A DNA stretch of 64,000 nucleotides from Pseudomonadota bacterium (GTDB lineage Bacteria; Cyanobacteriota; Vampirovibrionia; Obscuribacterales; Obscuribacteraceae): NCBI GenBank assembly GCA_021325555.1, contig JAJPGY010000029.1, positions 92,217 to 156,216 of the forward strand, given 5' to 3'. The notes beneath the pieces were generated by a model. It had not been told where the DNA came from. It was given only the letters and a program-made list of their open reading frames with translations, and did not search any database. The translations under genes and the position numbers were made by a program. Positions 1 through 8,208 of this stretch are shown in pieces (within the stretch, counting starts at the first letter, position 1; each line of letters opens with the position of its first letter).

Positions 1-1
1 G

Positions 2-442
2 GAGAAGCGGATCTCCGTGCCCGCGGGCCGGCAGGTCGCCGTGTCCGACGAGGAGTGCTCGATTCTCCTCAGGCGGCTGGCGGATCCGGCGTATGCCTGC
101 GGATTGTCGCAAATCGAGCTGGCCTGCCCGCCGGCGGCGATGCCGGCGCTGGCCGACTGGTGCCGGGCGCAGGCCGGCTCGCCGCCCTGGCAGGCTCGCC
201 CGAGCCGGGGGCGGCTCAAGCTCTACGCCCCCGATGCCGGCTCGGCAGCGGCCATCCAGAAGGCCCTGGAGGGCAGGGCGGCCGAGCGCGCGGAGCCTGT
301 GGTGGTGGCATGCGGGGACGAGGATTACGCGTGGCGGGTGCGCACTTTGCCGGCCGCCGGCGATCACGCCCTGTCTCTCAAGGCTGAGATAAAGAGGCGC
401 TACGATCCGGCGGGCAGTCTCAATCCGCATGTGAAGCCATAG
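2..442 (+). CDS. glcE: Glycolate oxidase FAD-binding subunit GlcE, C-terminal part (5' cut by window)
   Basis: The frame is already open at the first base, so this is only the tail of a longer gene. The last residues (RYDPAGSLNPH) match the end of GlcD/GlcE-type FAD-linked oxidases, where a Phe/Tyr-Asp-Pro-x-x-x-Leu-Asn-Pro motif closes the C-terminal domain. In the family, GlcE works with GlcD and the iron-sulfur subunit GlcF to oxidise glycolate to glyoxylate. The next gene is glcF and begins within ten bases of this stop, which supports GlcE over GlcD. The FAD-binding domain lies outside the window, so family assignment rests on the tail motif and the neighbour. Confidence 0.7.
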   Translation, partial: EKRISVPAGRQVAVSDEECSILLRRLADPAYACGLSQIELACPPAAMPALADWCRAQAGSPPWQARPSRGRLKLYAPDAGSAAAIQKALEGRAAERAEPVVVACGDEDYAWRVRTLPAAGDHALSLKAEIKRRYDPAGSLNPHVKP

Positions 443-451
443 GTGGAGTCG

Positions 452-1753
452 ATGGGAGCAGGAGACGAGCGAGAGCCGGGAATCATCACCACCGGCGGTG
501 ACAAACCGGGGGTGAATCTCGAACTTCTCGACGCCTGCATACACTGCGGCCTCTGCCTGCCCGCCTGCCCGACCTACCTGGCCACCGGGCGGGAGATGGA
601 GTCGCCGCGCGGGCGGATATACCTGCTCGACCTCTGGAGTCGCGAAAAGTGCGACCTCACAAGCGATCTGGCCCGGCACATCGACTCCTGCCTGGGCTGC
701 CTGGGTTGCCAGACGGCCTGCCCGTCCGGCGTCCGCTACGAGGCGATCCTCAATCAGGCCAGGCCGCATCTGGCCGGCTTGAGGGAGTGGCGCAGCCGGC
801 ATCTCATGCGTTACGTCTTCGCGCGCATTCTTCCCGATTACCGGAAGCTGCGCGCTATGGGCAACGCCCTGCGCCTGTGGCAGTCGGCAGGCGGTCAGAG
901 GCTCGTTGCCGCCATGCCCTGGCTGAAAGGGGCGTTGGGAAGGCTGGCTCAGTGGCAGGCTTTCCTGCCGGACGTGCCCCGCTTTCAAGCGCTGCCCAGG
1001 CAGTCCTGGATTTCCGGGGAGAAGCGCGGGCCGGTTCAGCTTTTCTCCGGCTGCGTGATGGATGTCCTCTACAACCAGGTCAATCATGCCTGCCTGCGCC
1101 TGCTCACATTGCAGCGCCGCGTGGTCGGCGTGCCCGAGCAAACCTGCTGCGGGGCGCTGGCTTACCATGCCGGTGAGGTCGACATCGCCTGCGATCTGGC
1201 CCGGCGCAACATCGAGCTATTCGAGGGGACGCAGGGCGAGATCGTGGTCACGGCGGCCGGCTGCGGGGCCATGCTCAAGCACTACGGGGAGCTCATGAAG
1301 GGCGACAGGGAGTGGCGGGAGAGGGCGAGGGAGTTTTCGGCGCGGGTGCGGGACATCACCGAATGTCTCGATGCCGGCGAGTTCGCGCGCACGCCTCGGC
1401 CGCTGCCCCTGAAGGTGGCATATCACGCCGCCTGCCACCTCCATCACGCGCAGAAGGTGACCGAGGCGCCGGGCAGATTGCTCGAGGCCCTGCCGGGGGT
1501 GACCGTGCTGCCGCTGCGCGAGGCCGAGCATTGCTGCGGCTCGGCCGGCATATTTAATCTCACGCACACCGAGCTCTCCTTGCAGGTGCTGGACCGGAAG
1601 ACCGGCTGCGTTGCCGACTGCGGCGCCGACGTGCTGGTGACGACCAACCCGGGATGCCAGCTGCAACTGGAGAAGGGGATGAAGGCTGCCGGCTTGCCGG
1701 TTCGCGTCTGCCACCTGGCGGAGCTTCTTGACGAAGCATACGGGGGGGACTGA
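452..1753 (+). CDS. glcF: Glycolate oxidase iron-sulfur subunit GlcF
   Basis: About 433 residues. Two 4Fe-4S ferredoxin motifs lie near the N-terminus (CIHCGLCLPACP and CLGCLGCQTACP). Two CCG-domain motifs follow (QTCCGALAYH and HCCGSAGIFN), the order found in GlcF and related heterodisulfide-reductase-like subunits. GlcF passes electrons from glycolate oxidation to the respiratory chain at the inner face of the membrane. The gene follows glcE with almost no gap, so they are co-transcribed. I chose ATG 452 because AGGTGGAG lies just upstream, although the spacing is short; GTG 443 in the same frame is the alternative. No gene follows on this strand, and the next one is convergent. Confidence 0.9.
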   Translation: MGAGDEREPGIITTGGDKPGVNLELLDACIHCGLCLPACPTYLATGREMESPRGRIYLLDLWSREKCDLTSDLARHIDSCLGCLGCQTACPSGVRYEAILNQARPHLAGLREWRSRHLMRYVFARILPDYRKLRAMGNALRLWQSAGGQRLVAAMPWLKGALGRLAQWQAFLPDVPRFQALPRQSWISGEKRGPVQLFSGCVMDVLYNQVNHACLRLLTLQRRVVGVPEQTCCGALAYHAGEVDIACDLARRNIELFEGTQGEIVVTAAGCGAMLKHYGELMKGDREWRERAREFSARVRDITECLDAGEFARTPRPLPLKVAYHAACHLHHAQKVTEAPGRLLEALPGVTVLPLREAEHCCGSAGIFNLTHTELSLQVLDRKTGCVADCGADVLVTTNPGCQLQLEKGMKAAGLPVRVCHLAELLDEAYGGD

Positions 1754-1874
1754 GCGCGGCGCCTGCGATACTGCCCGCAGTGCCCGCGGCCGCGTCTCGC
1801 GCCGCCAGTGCCGGCGGCCGTCCGGCAGCCCGGAGCGTGACCGAGCCGCAAGGCCTGCCCGCCCGACGCCGGTC

Positions 1875-3218
1875 TCAACGCGACGGCAGCTGATCGGCCA
1901 TGTCGTTGGCGTTGACCCGCATCCTCAGCTCGCTGAGCGCCGAGCTCTGCTCGGGCGTCAGCTGCCTGTTGCCGGCGTCGAGCAGCGGTTCCCTGGCGAA
2001 GAGATCGCTCATGGTGAAGCGCCCGTGCGCGATCTGGCCCTGGGCGGTGACGGTGACGCTCAGCCCGGAGCAGTCGGCGATCTCGGCGGGCGACAGCAGG
2101 TGGTCGCCGGCGATAAGCGCCTCTCCCTGAAGAAGCCGGATCGACTCCCGGCTGCCGTTGCGCGTCTTCAAGCTCACCGACACCCGCCCGGGCGCGGACG
2201 ACTCGATGGCCAGCACGTGGAGGATCCGCTTTTCGTCGAACTGGACAAGCGCCGAAGCACCCGGCTCAATCTTCACGGTCGCCGCGGCGCACACGAATTC
2301 CAGGTTGCCGCCGCGATTGGCTCCCACGGCCCGGCCCTCGATTAGACCGATCTGCCTGTCCTTGATGTAGCTCAATTGCGTGCCCTGGCGGCAGGCGACA
2401 AAAGTGCCCTCATACCGGGAGCCTGCCTGCCCGGCCGCTGCGCGCGCGCCCCGGGCGGACCGCTCCGCCGCGCGGCAGGTCCAGAAGAGAAAGGGGGTGA
2501 TGTTGTGCAGCGGTTGATTGAAAGAGACCAGGCTGGGAAAGGGCGTGTGAATGCGGGGCAGAAATGCCGCCTCGACGCTGGGCTGCGCGGAGCCGTGCCA
2601 GGCCTGGGCGATTCCTTCAAAGTCGAAGCTCAAACCGGGGCTGCCGCTGAGCTCATTGGCCGGCACGGTCAGCTTGACCTTCTCCGGCGAGCCGACCCCG
2701 GCGGACCTGGCCGGGATCTTGCAGATTGGCGCCGTCGTCGGCAGGGGGATTACAGCCACATCCGGCAAGACGAACTCCTGATTGCCGTGGCTCGGCGCCG
2801 CCGCTTCCGGCTCCAGGGCGGGAACCGAGAGCGTGGGCTGTCCCGGCTCGGCGGCGGGCATGCCGGCATCGGCGTCGGAGAGCCCTTCCGGTATGGTGAG
2901 CGGGCTCGACTGCAGGAGCAGCAGCTTGCGCAGATCGATGCCCGGGTAGTTGGAGAAGGGATCGCTGCGAATGACAAAATAAACGTTCCGCTCGAAGCGG
3001 GCCAGCACCTTGGCCAGATCGAGCAGGACGGGCACGTAGGACAGGTTGTAGCAGCTTGACGAGCCGTCCGGCTGGCCGGCGCCCAGCCGTCTCTGGATGG
3101 CCCGGGTGCTGGCAAGCGGCGGCACAGCGCGTGCGGGCGGAGCGGCTTGGATGGCCAGTATGACTGCTGCCTGAAGGAAACAGGCTAAGGCGCGGATTTT
3201 GGGATGCCCGTGTTTCAT
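1875..3218 (-). CDS. Secreted protein of unknown function with a possible FecR-like segment
   Basis: 447 residues. The N-terminus has a basic start, a hydrophobic run and an Ala-rich cleavage region (about residues 1-31), so it is probably exported by Sec. I do not recognise a characterised family. A segment around residues 300-370 (loading such as ALVQFDEKRILHVLAI followed by a region about the strength of an added value) reads like the beta-rich FecR domain of secreted cyanobacterial-type proteins, but this is weak. The middle is Pro/Ala-rich. It stands alone, convergent with glcF and divergent from the RNase D gene. Confidence 0.6.
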   Translation of the reverse strand: MKHGHPKIRALACFLQAAVILAIQAAPPARAVPPLASTRAIQRRLGAGQPDGSSSCYNLSYVPVLLDLAKVLARFERNVYFVIRSDPFSNYPGIDLRKLLLLQSSPLTIPEGLSDADAGMPAAEPGQPTLSVPALEPEAAAPSHGNQEFVLPDVAVIPLPTTAPICKIPARSAGVGSPEKVKLTVPANELSGSPGLSFDFEGIAQAWHGSAQPSVEAAFLPRIHTPFPSLVSFNQPLHNITPFLFWTCRAAERSARGARAAAGQAGSRYEGTFVACRQGTQLSYIKDRQIGLIEGRAVGANRGGNLEFVCAAATVKIEPGASALVQFDEKRILHVLAIESSAPGRVSVSLKTRNGSRESIRLLQGEALIAGDHLLSPAEIADCSGLSVTVTAQGQIAHGRFTMSDLFAREPLLDAGNRQLTPEQSSALSELRMRVNANDMADQLPSR

Positions 3219-3328
3219 CGAGTCGACTTCGTCCCCCGCCGAAATCCCGGTCGTAACAGGGATCTTGTACCCGGAATGCCCGCGGCTTAATCGTGCCGAA
3301 GCCGGTTTCTCAGCGGTTCCGCTTCGCT

Positions 3329-3334
3329 TATAAT
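3329..3334 (+). promoter_or_regulatory. Candidate -10 element for RNase D gene
   Basis: TATAAT lies 84 bases before the TTG start at 3418, in the gap between two divergent genes. No convincing -35 box is seen 16-18 bases upstream. Confidence 0.45.
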
Positions 3335-3417
3335 CTAGGGGCGGTCGCCGGAGCCGGCAGAAGGTCCGCCTGATGGGGCCAGGGCAGCCGGCTCGACGCT
3401 TGCCAAAGGAGGCAGAA

Positions 3418-4056
3418 TTGAAACTCGAGGAACTGGTGAAACCCAGAAAGCCTGACCTTTTTGAGGGCGACCTCTCCGACGAGCGGCTGTCGCACTATCT
3501 CGCCAAGGATGTGGTGGCCGTCGACACCGAAACGCGCGGGCTGAACGTGCACAGGGACCGCCTGTGCCTGGTTCAGCTTTGCGACGGCGCGGGCGTGGTC
3601 AGCCTGGTCCGTTACCGGCTGAAGCCGGCGCCCAACGTCAAGCGCCTCATGGAGGAGCCGCGGGTTCTCAAGCTGTTTCACTTCGCCCGCTTCGACCTGG
3701 CGGTGCTGAAGCATTACCTGGAAGCCGACGTCAACCCGGTCTGGTGCACGAAGATCGCCTCCAAGCTGGTGCGCACCTACACTGACAGGCACAGCCTGAA
3801 AGACCTGGGCCGGGAGCTTCTCGGGCTGGAGATGGACAAGAGCGACCAGACGAGCGACTGGGCCAGGGAGGAGCTGACCGCCTCCCAGCTCGAGTACGCG
3901 GCCAACGACGTGCGCGTGCTCATCCCCATCTACAACCAGCTCAAGTCCGTCGCCGAAAGAGAGGGGCGTCTGTCCCTGGCTCAAAAGCTCTTCGGTTTCC
4001 TGCCGGCGCTCACCGAGCTCGACCTCGCCGGCTGGCGCGACATTTTCGAGCACTAG
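3418..4056 (+). CDS. rnd: Ribonuclease D-like 3'-5' exonuclease
   Basis: About 212 residues forming a single DEDD exonuclease domain without the HRDC domains of E. coli RNase D, as is usual for the short cyanobacterial form. Motif I is VDTETRGL (Asp and Glu), motif II is around FHFARFDLAVL, and motif III is LEYAANDVRVL (Tyr and Asp of the DEDDy type). The likely role is trimming of structured RNA 3' ends, with two-metal-ion catalysis. A strong ribosome site, AAAGGAGG at 3405-3412, lies five bases before TTG 3418 and fixes the start there; the frame remains open upstream to ATG 3373, which lacks such a site. The gene ends 84 bases before gcvPB. Confidence 0.88.
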   Translation: MKLEELVKPRKPDLFEGDLSDERLSHYLAKDVVAVDTETRGLNVHRDRLCLVQLCDGAGVVSLVRYRLKPAPNVKRLMEEPRVLKLFHFARFDLAVLKHYLEADVNPVWCTKIASKLVRTYTDRHSLKDLGRELLGLEMDKSDQTSDWAREELTASQLEYAANDVRVLIPIYNQLKSVAEREGRLSLAQKLFGFLPALTELDLAGWRDIFEH

Positions 4057-4084
4057 CGCCCGGTTCCGCCTGCCGCTTTCAAGC

Positions 4085-4093
4085 GGTTAGAAT
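4085..4093 (+). promoter_or_regulatory. Candidate -10 element for gcvPB
   Basis: GGTTAGAAT, with TAGAAT at 4088-4093, lies 47 bases before the gcvPB start. The same TAGAATT core precedes many genes in the window. Confidence 0.4.
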
Positions 4094-4140
4094 TTCGGGT
4101 GGCGAAACGCGCCTGCCGACTCTCACCCCCGGAGCCGACC

Positions 4141-5592
4141 ATGGAAAAACTGATCTACGAAAAGTCCCGCCCCGGCCGCCGCGCCCAGACGCTGCCGGCG
4201 CCCGGCGTCCCCGACGTCAAGCTGACCGATCTCCTGCCTGCCGGGCAGATCCGCAAAAAGAACCCGGCCCTGCCCGAGGTCAGCGAGCTCGACGTGGTGC
4301 GGCACTTTGTCAGGCTCTCCCGGCTCAACCACTCGATCGACACCGGGTTCTACCCGCTGGGGTCCTGCACGATGAAATACAACCCGAAGATCAACGACGC
4401 CATGGCCGCGCTCGAGGGCTTCCGGGAGCTGCACCCGCTGCAGGGCGAGGACCAGGTGCAGGGGGCCCTCGAGCTCATGTGGCAGCTGCAGCAGGCCATC
4501 GCCGGGGTGGTGGGGCTGCCGGCCGTCTCCCTGCAGCCGGCCGCCGGGGCGCACGGCGAGATGACCGGACTGCTTTTGATCCGGGCGTATTTCCAGGCCA
4601 ATAACGATCCGGCCCGCACCAAGGTGATTGTCCCCGATACCGCCCATGGTACCAACCCCGCCACCGCGGCCCTGGCCGGTTTCCAGGTCGTGGAGATCAG
4701 GTCGAAGGAAAACGGCCTGGTCGATCCGGAGGCGCTGCGGTGCGTGCTCGGTCCGGACGTGGCGGCGATCATGCTCACCAATCCGAACACGCTGGGCCTG
4801 TTCGAGGAGGAGATCCAGACGGTTCAGCGCCTGGTCCACGACGCCGGCGGTCTTCTGTACTATGACGGCGCCAACCTGAACGCGATCATGGGCATGGTGC
4901 GCCCCGGCGACATGGGCTTCGACGTCTGCCACCTCAATTTGCACAAGACCTTCTCGACGCCGCACGGCGGCGGCGGTCCCGGCGGGTGCGCGGTCGCCTG
5001 CCGGGAGAACCTGGAGCCGTTTCTGCCGGTCCCGGTGGTTGCCCGTGCGGACGGGCGCTTCCGCTTCGACTGGGACAGGCCGCAGTCGATCGGCAAGGTG
5101 AAAGGCTTTTACGGCAATTTCGGCATTCTCGTGCGCGCGCTCACCTACATCCGCGCCCACGGCAGGGAGGGGCTGGCGCAGGTGTCGCGTGACGCGATTC
5201 TGAACGCCAATTACCTGAAGGAGCGCTTGAGGAAAAACTTCCAGCTCCCTTACGGGCAGCCTTGCATGCACGAGTTCGTGCTCTCGGGCATCTGGCAGAA
5301 GGAGCGCGGCGTCACCACCACCAACATCGCCAAGCGCATCCTTGATTACGGCGTGCACGCGCCGACCGTCTATTTTCCGCTGGTCGTCCCCGAGGCGATG
5401 ATGATCGAGCCGACCGAGACCGAGTCCAGGCAGACGCTCGACGAGTTCGTGGAGATCATGCTCAACATAGACCAGGAGACACGCGAGACACCGGATCTGG
5501 TGCGCGGCGCGCCCCACAAGACCCCGGTCGGCCGCCTCGACGAGGCCCATGCCGCCCGCAAACCGAACCTCCGCTGGACACCCGACCAGTAG
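4141..5592 (+). CDS. gcvPB: Glycine dehydrogenase (decarboxylating) subunit 2, GcvPB
   Basis: 483 residues, the usual length for the second subunit of a split glycine decarboxylase P-protein. The PLP-lysine motif [18 protein letters not shown] is present, together with conserved stretches such as [12 protein letters not shown] and [12 protein letters not shown]. With subunit 1 (GcvPA) it decarboxylates glycine and loads the aminomethyl group on lipoyl-GcvH. ATG 4141 follows GGAG at 4131; an upstream in-frame GTG at 4099 lacks a ribosome site. GcvPA, GcvH and GcvT are not adjacent, which is unusual because gcvPA normally precedes gcvPB directly. Confidence 0.93.
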   Translation: MEKLIYEKSRPGRRAQTLPAPGVPDVKLTDLLPAGQIRKKNPALPEVSELDVVRHFVRLSRLNHSIDTGFYPLGSCTMKYNPKINDAMAALEGFRELHPLQGEDQVQGALELMWQLQQAIAGVVGLPAVSLQPAAGAHGEMTGLLLIRAYFQANNDPARTKVIVPDTAHGTNPATAALAGFQVVEIRSKENGLVDPEALRCVLGPDVAAIMLTNPNTLGLFEEEIQTVQRLVHDAGGLLYYDGANLNAIMGMVRPGDMGFDVCHLNLHKTFSTPHGGGGPGGCAVACRENLEPFLPVPVVARADGRFRFDWDRPQSIGKVKGFYGNFGILVRALTYIRAHGREGLAQVSRDAILNANYLKERLRKNFQLPYGQPCMHEFVLSGIWQKERGVTTTNIAKRILDYGVHAPTVYFPLVVPEAMMIEPTETESRQTLDEFVEIMLNIDQETRETPDLVRGAPHKTPVGRLDEAHAARKPNLRWTPDQ

Positions 5593-5593
5593 C

Positions 5594-5611
5594 GGCGAGG
5601 CATGCCTCGCC
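5594..5611. repeat. 18-bp perfect palindrome after gcvPB
   Basis: GGCGAGGCATGCCTCGCC begins one base after the gcvPB stop. It could form a short hairpin that ends transcription, but no T-tract follows directly, so its role is open. Confidence 0.4.
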
Positions 5612-5715
5612 CGCCGGCCCTTCTGTTTAGCGCCCGCAGGCCGCCTGGGCGAAGGAGCGGCGGGCATGGCGGCAGATAAAAAGGAGTATGGTCTATGGCG
5701 GTGACGTTCGCGGCG

Positions 5716-6240
5716 TCATATAAGATGGCTGTACTCGATCTGGAAGCGCACGTAATTGAGGCGCTCCTTCAAGCGGGCAATCTCTTTCTTGGTCCCGCAG
5801 ATAGGAATAATGAAAAGCAGCGCCAGGCAGTTGATGTACAGAAGCGGCGTCATGCCGATCATCAGCTTGGTGAGGTCATCTCCCAGATATTCGTTGTAGC
5901 ATTTGCAGGCGATCCAGAAGCCGACAATATTGACGACCAGAAAACCGAGCCAGTGGAAATAAAGGAAGAGGCGCTCTCTGGCAAGCAGGATCATCAGCCT
6001 GGCGGCCTCCGCGCGCTGCTCGTTGTTTGGGGCGCGAACGTGCCGCGGTGAGACCGGCGCGAAAGTCGGCACCGGCTCGTGCGTCTGGCCCGGCAGCGGC
6101 GCCGCGGCCTGCGGGGCGGCCGTGTGGTAGTCGATAACCGAGCCGCAGTCACAGCAGAACTTTGCGCCCGGATCGCAGTCACCGCCGCAGGCGGAGCAGA
6201 TTATTCTCAGGATGCCGGGTGATCGAACGGTCGTGTACAT
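5716..6240 (-). CDS. Zinc-ribbon protein with two membrane helices
   Basis: 174 residues. The N-terminus carries a zinc-ribbon of the form CSACGG...CCDCGS (residues about 16-35). A Pro/Ala-rich linker follows, then two hydrophobic segments around residues 92-112 and 128-148 that should span the membrane, and a short basic amphipathic tail. The architecture (cytoplasmic zinc ribbon plus small membrane anchor) is common but functionally undefined. A second protein of similar design lies at 33041-33523. It stands between gcvPB (convergent) and the ABC1 kinase gene (same strand, upstream, with a 230-base gap). Confidence 0.65.
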   Translation of the reverse strand: MYTTVRSPGILRIICSACGGDCDPGAKFCCDCGSVIDYHTAAPQAAAPLPGQTHEPVPTFAPVSPRHVRAPNNEQRAEAARLMILLARERLFLYFHWLGFLVVNIVGFWIACKCYNEYLGDDLTKLMIGMTPLLYINCLALLFIIPICGTKKEIARLKERLNYVRFQIEYSHLI

Positions 6241-6301
6241 AAACGCGCGAAAACGCCTTCAGTTGATTTGTCTTACCCGTCACAGCCCCGGCCTTGCCGT
6301 C

Positions 6302-6325
6302 TGCCGCCCGGTGAGCCGGGCGGCA
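6302..6325. other. GC-rich stem-loop upstream of the zinc-ribbon gene
   Basis: TGCCGCCCGG and CCGGGCGGCA form a perfect 10-bp stem with loop TGAG. It lies between the stop of the ABC1 kinase gene (6472) and the start of the next minus-strand gene (6240). It may stop kinase-gene transcription, but the T-tract of a standard terminator is missing. Confidence 0.35.
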
Positions 6326-6471
6326 TTGTGAAATCCATCTTAACGGAAAACATCCATTGTGACCCAAGAATTTGACACGGTCGGGCCATTATCAGTGGGA
6401 CTTTTCCCATGGCTTGCCGGCTGCCGGTTCGAGAGCAACCGGCTCAAGGTTACCCCAGGTCATCCTCGAAT

Positions 6472-8091
6472 TCAAGGAGGGTTCCGGCCCGGCGTCTCCT
6501 GAGGCTCGGTGGGCTCCTGCCGGGGCTCCTGGGTTGCGGTAGGGCCGGCCAGCCGGGCGGCGGCCTTAAAGAGATTTATGGCGGCATAAGGATTGAACCG
6601 GCCCTCGCTGAACACCTCCCGCATCAGGGCATGGCGGAAGACCGCCCCGCTTCCCTTGAGCATGAGCTGCTGGGCGAACGGCAGGGCCGTGTCGATGAAA
6701 TTGAATTCGGGGTCGATGGTGAGCGCGACGCCCTCGAGCGTGAGCAGGGCGCGCATGATGTAGGTGAACTCCGTGGGCAGGCGGAACGGATACTGCCAGA
6801 CGATCTCCGAGAAATCGAAGAGCATCTTGCGGAAGCGGACGCGATTGATGCCCTCGGCAAAGCGCGCCTCAATAATCGGGGTCAGGTCGCGGCACAGCGA
6901 GTCCCGGTCCACGTCGTCCGGCAGGAAGCCCATGGCCACGAAGTCGTCGACCAGCTCCCGGTATTGCTGCTTCACCACGTGCAGGAAGGCGTTGACCAGG
7001 TTCTTCTTCAACTCCGGCGATACTATCCCGACCATGCCGAAATCGAAGAGCCCCACCCTGCCGTCCGGCATGATCCGGATGTTGCCGGGGTGAGGGTCGG
7101 CGTGAAAGAACCCGTCCTCGAGCAGCTGGCGCAGGTAGAAGTTAGCACCGGCGGTGGTGACTTCCCGGCGGTCGATCCCCATCGCCTCCAGTGTCTCCAC
7201 GTCCGTGACTCGGATACCGGGCACGTATTCGATCGTGAGCACGCGCCGCCCGGTCAGGCGCCAGATTATGCGCGGTATGCAGATCCGGGTGTTCATGCGG
7301 AAGTTGTGCCGGAAGCGGTCGGCATTCCTGCCCTCGCGAATGTAATCGATCTCCTCGAATGTGGTGCGGGCGAACTCCTCGACCACGCCCGGCCAGTTCG
7401 TGTGCCGGCAGAGGCTGGGATAGCGCATCACCTCGTCGGCGATCGCCTCCAGCACCTGGACGTCGCGGGCGATGGTGAGCGGCAGATTGGGCCGCTGCAC
7501 CTTCACGACCACGTCGCGCCCGTCAAACAGCACGGCCCTGTAAGCCTGGGAAAGGCTGGCGGCGGCGATCGGCTTGGGGTCGAAGTAAGCGTAGAGCTCT
7601 TCTGGCGGGCTGCCCAGCGCCCTGATTATGGTCTCGCGGGCGATTTCGGTCGGGTATGGCTCCACGTCCTCCTGCAGGGAGGCCAGCTCCAGCATCGCCG
7701 GCAGTGGCAGCAAATCGGCCCGCGTGGACAGCGTCTGGCCAATCTTGATGAAGGTGGGACCGAGCCGGTAAAGCCTGTCCCGCAGCCAGCGCCCGAGACG
7801 GCGGTACTCGTCGTACTCGGCGCCGGTCAAGATGGTCTCTTCGAGGTCGCCGCCGGCCTGCCGCTGCGCTTCCATGCGCTGGTGCTCGCCGGCGTGGAAG
7901 CGGGCGAATCCGCGCACGGCGACGATGATCGTCCAGATGATCGGCAGCACCCGCACCGCTCCGGCAAAGCCCTGCACGGCGTAGATGCGGCAGAAAGCCC
8001 GCCAGGAAGAAGCCATGAGCTTCCAGACGGTGACGTCCTTGAAGGTCTCATGCAGGGGATTGAAGTGACGTACGCTTTCGGGACGTTTCAA
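6472..8091 (-). CDS. ABC1/UbiB-family atypical kinase (AarF-like)
   Basis: 539 residues. It has the family hallmarks: the KxGQ motif (FIKIGQTLSTRADLLP), the Ala-rich loop replacing the glycine loop (AAASLSQAYRA), VKVQRP, the catalytic ADPHPGN motif and the metal-binding LFDFGMVG. ABC1 proteins are ATPases/kinases linked to quinone biosynthesis or prenyl-lipid handling at membranes. The C-terminal 40 residues are Pro/Glu-rich. Cyanobacteria and plastids carry many members of this length. A likely promoter and a palindrome lie just upstream (8130-8158). The gene appears to be a single transcription unit. Confidence 0.9.
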   Translation of the reverse strand: MKRPESVRHFNPLHETFKDVTVWKLMASSWRAFCRIYAVQGFAGAVRVLPIIWTIIVAVRGFARFHAGEHQRMEAQRQAGGDLEETILTGAEYDEYRRLGRWLRDRLYRLGPTFIKIGQTLSTRADLLPLPAMLELASLQEDVEPYPTEIARETIIRALGSPPEELYAYFDPKPIAAASLSQAYRAVLFDGRDVVVKVQRPNLPLTIARDVQVLEAIADEVMRYPSLCRHTNWPGVVEEFARTTFEEIDYIREGRNADRFRHNFRMNTRICIPRIIWRLTGRRVLTIEYVPGIRVTDVETLEAMGIDRREVTTAGANFYLRQLLEDGFFHADPHPGNIRIMPDGRVGLFDFGMVGIVSPELKKNLVNAFLHVVKQQYRELVDDFVAMGFLPDDVDRDSLCRDLTPIIEARFAEGINRVRFRKMLFDFSEIVWQYPFRLPTEFTYIMRALLTLEGVALTIDPEFNFIDTALPFAQQLMLKGSGAVFRHALMREVFSEGRFNPYAAINLFKAAARLAGPTATQEPRQEPTEPQETPGRNPP

Positions 8092-8129
8092 GGCTTTCGT
8101 GCTTCTGGCTGTTAGAAAAACTCTTGACC

Positions 8130-8158
8130 ACTATATATAGATCCTGACACGTTGTCAG
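8130..8158 (-). promoter_or_regulatory. Promoter of the ABC1 kinase gene with overlapping palindrome
   Basis: Read on the minus strand: CTGACA (8158-8153), a 17-base spacer, then TATAGT (8135-8130), ending 39 bases before the start at 8091. A perfect inverted repeat, CTGACA-CGT-TGTCAG (8144-8158), includes the -35 box, a position where a repressor could act. Confidence 0.55.
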
Positions 8159-8208
8159 CAGGCTGGTGGTTAAATTTAAGTTTGCTTTACGCGGGGGCCA
8201 TTCGTTGC

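Noticed and set aside
1801..1818. GCCGCC-AGTGCC-GGCGGC hairpin between convergent genes
   Set aside because: Six-base stem with no T-tract; expected by chance in such GC-rich sequence.
4123..5667. Minus-strand open frame of 514 codons across gcvPB
   Set aside because: It is the mirror of gcvPB with His/Arg/Gly-biased composition and no motif.
6424..6450. tRNA-like T-arm (CGGTT...AACCG around a GAG loop)
   Set aside because: No acceptor, D or anticodon arms fit around it, and the loop lacks TTCRA in the right position.
6409..8115. Long plus-strand open frame of 568 codons
   Set aside because: It is antisense to the ABC1 kinase gene, which has complete kinase motifs. The antisense product shows no domain and reflects high GC at third positions.
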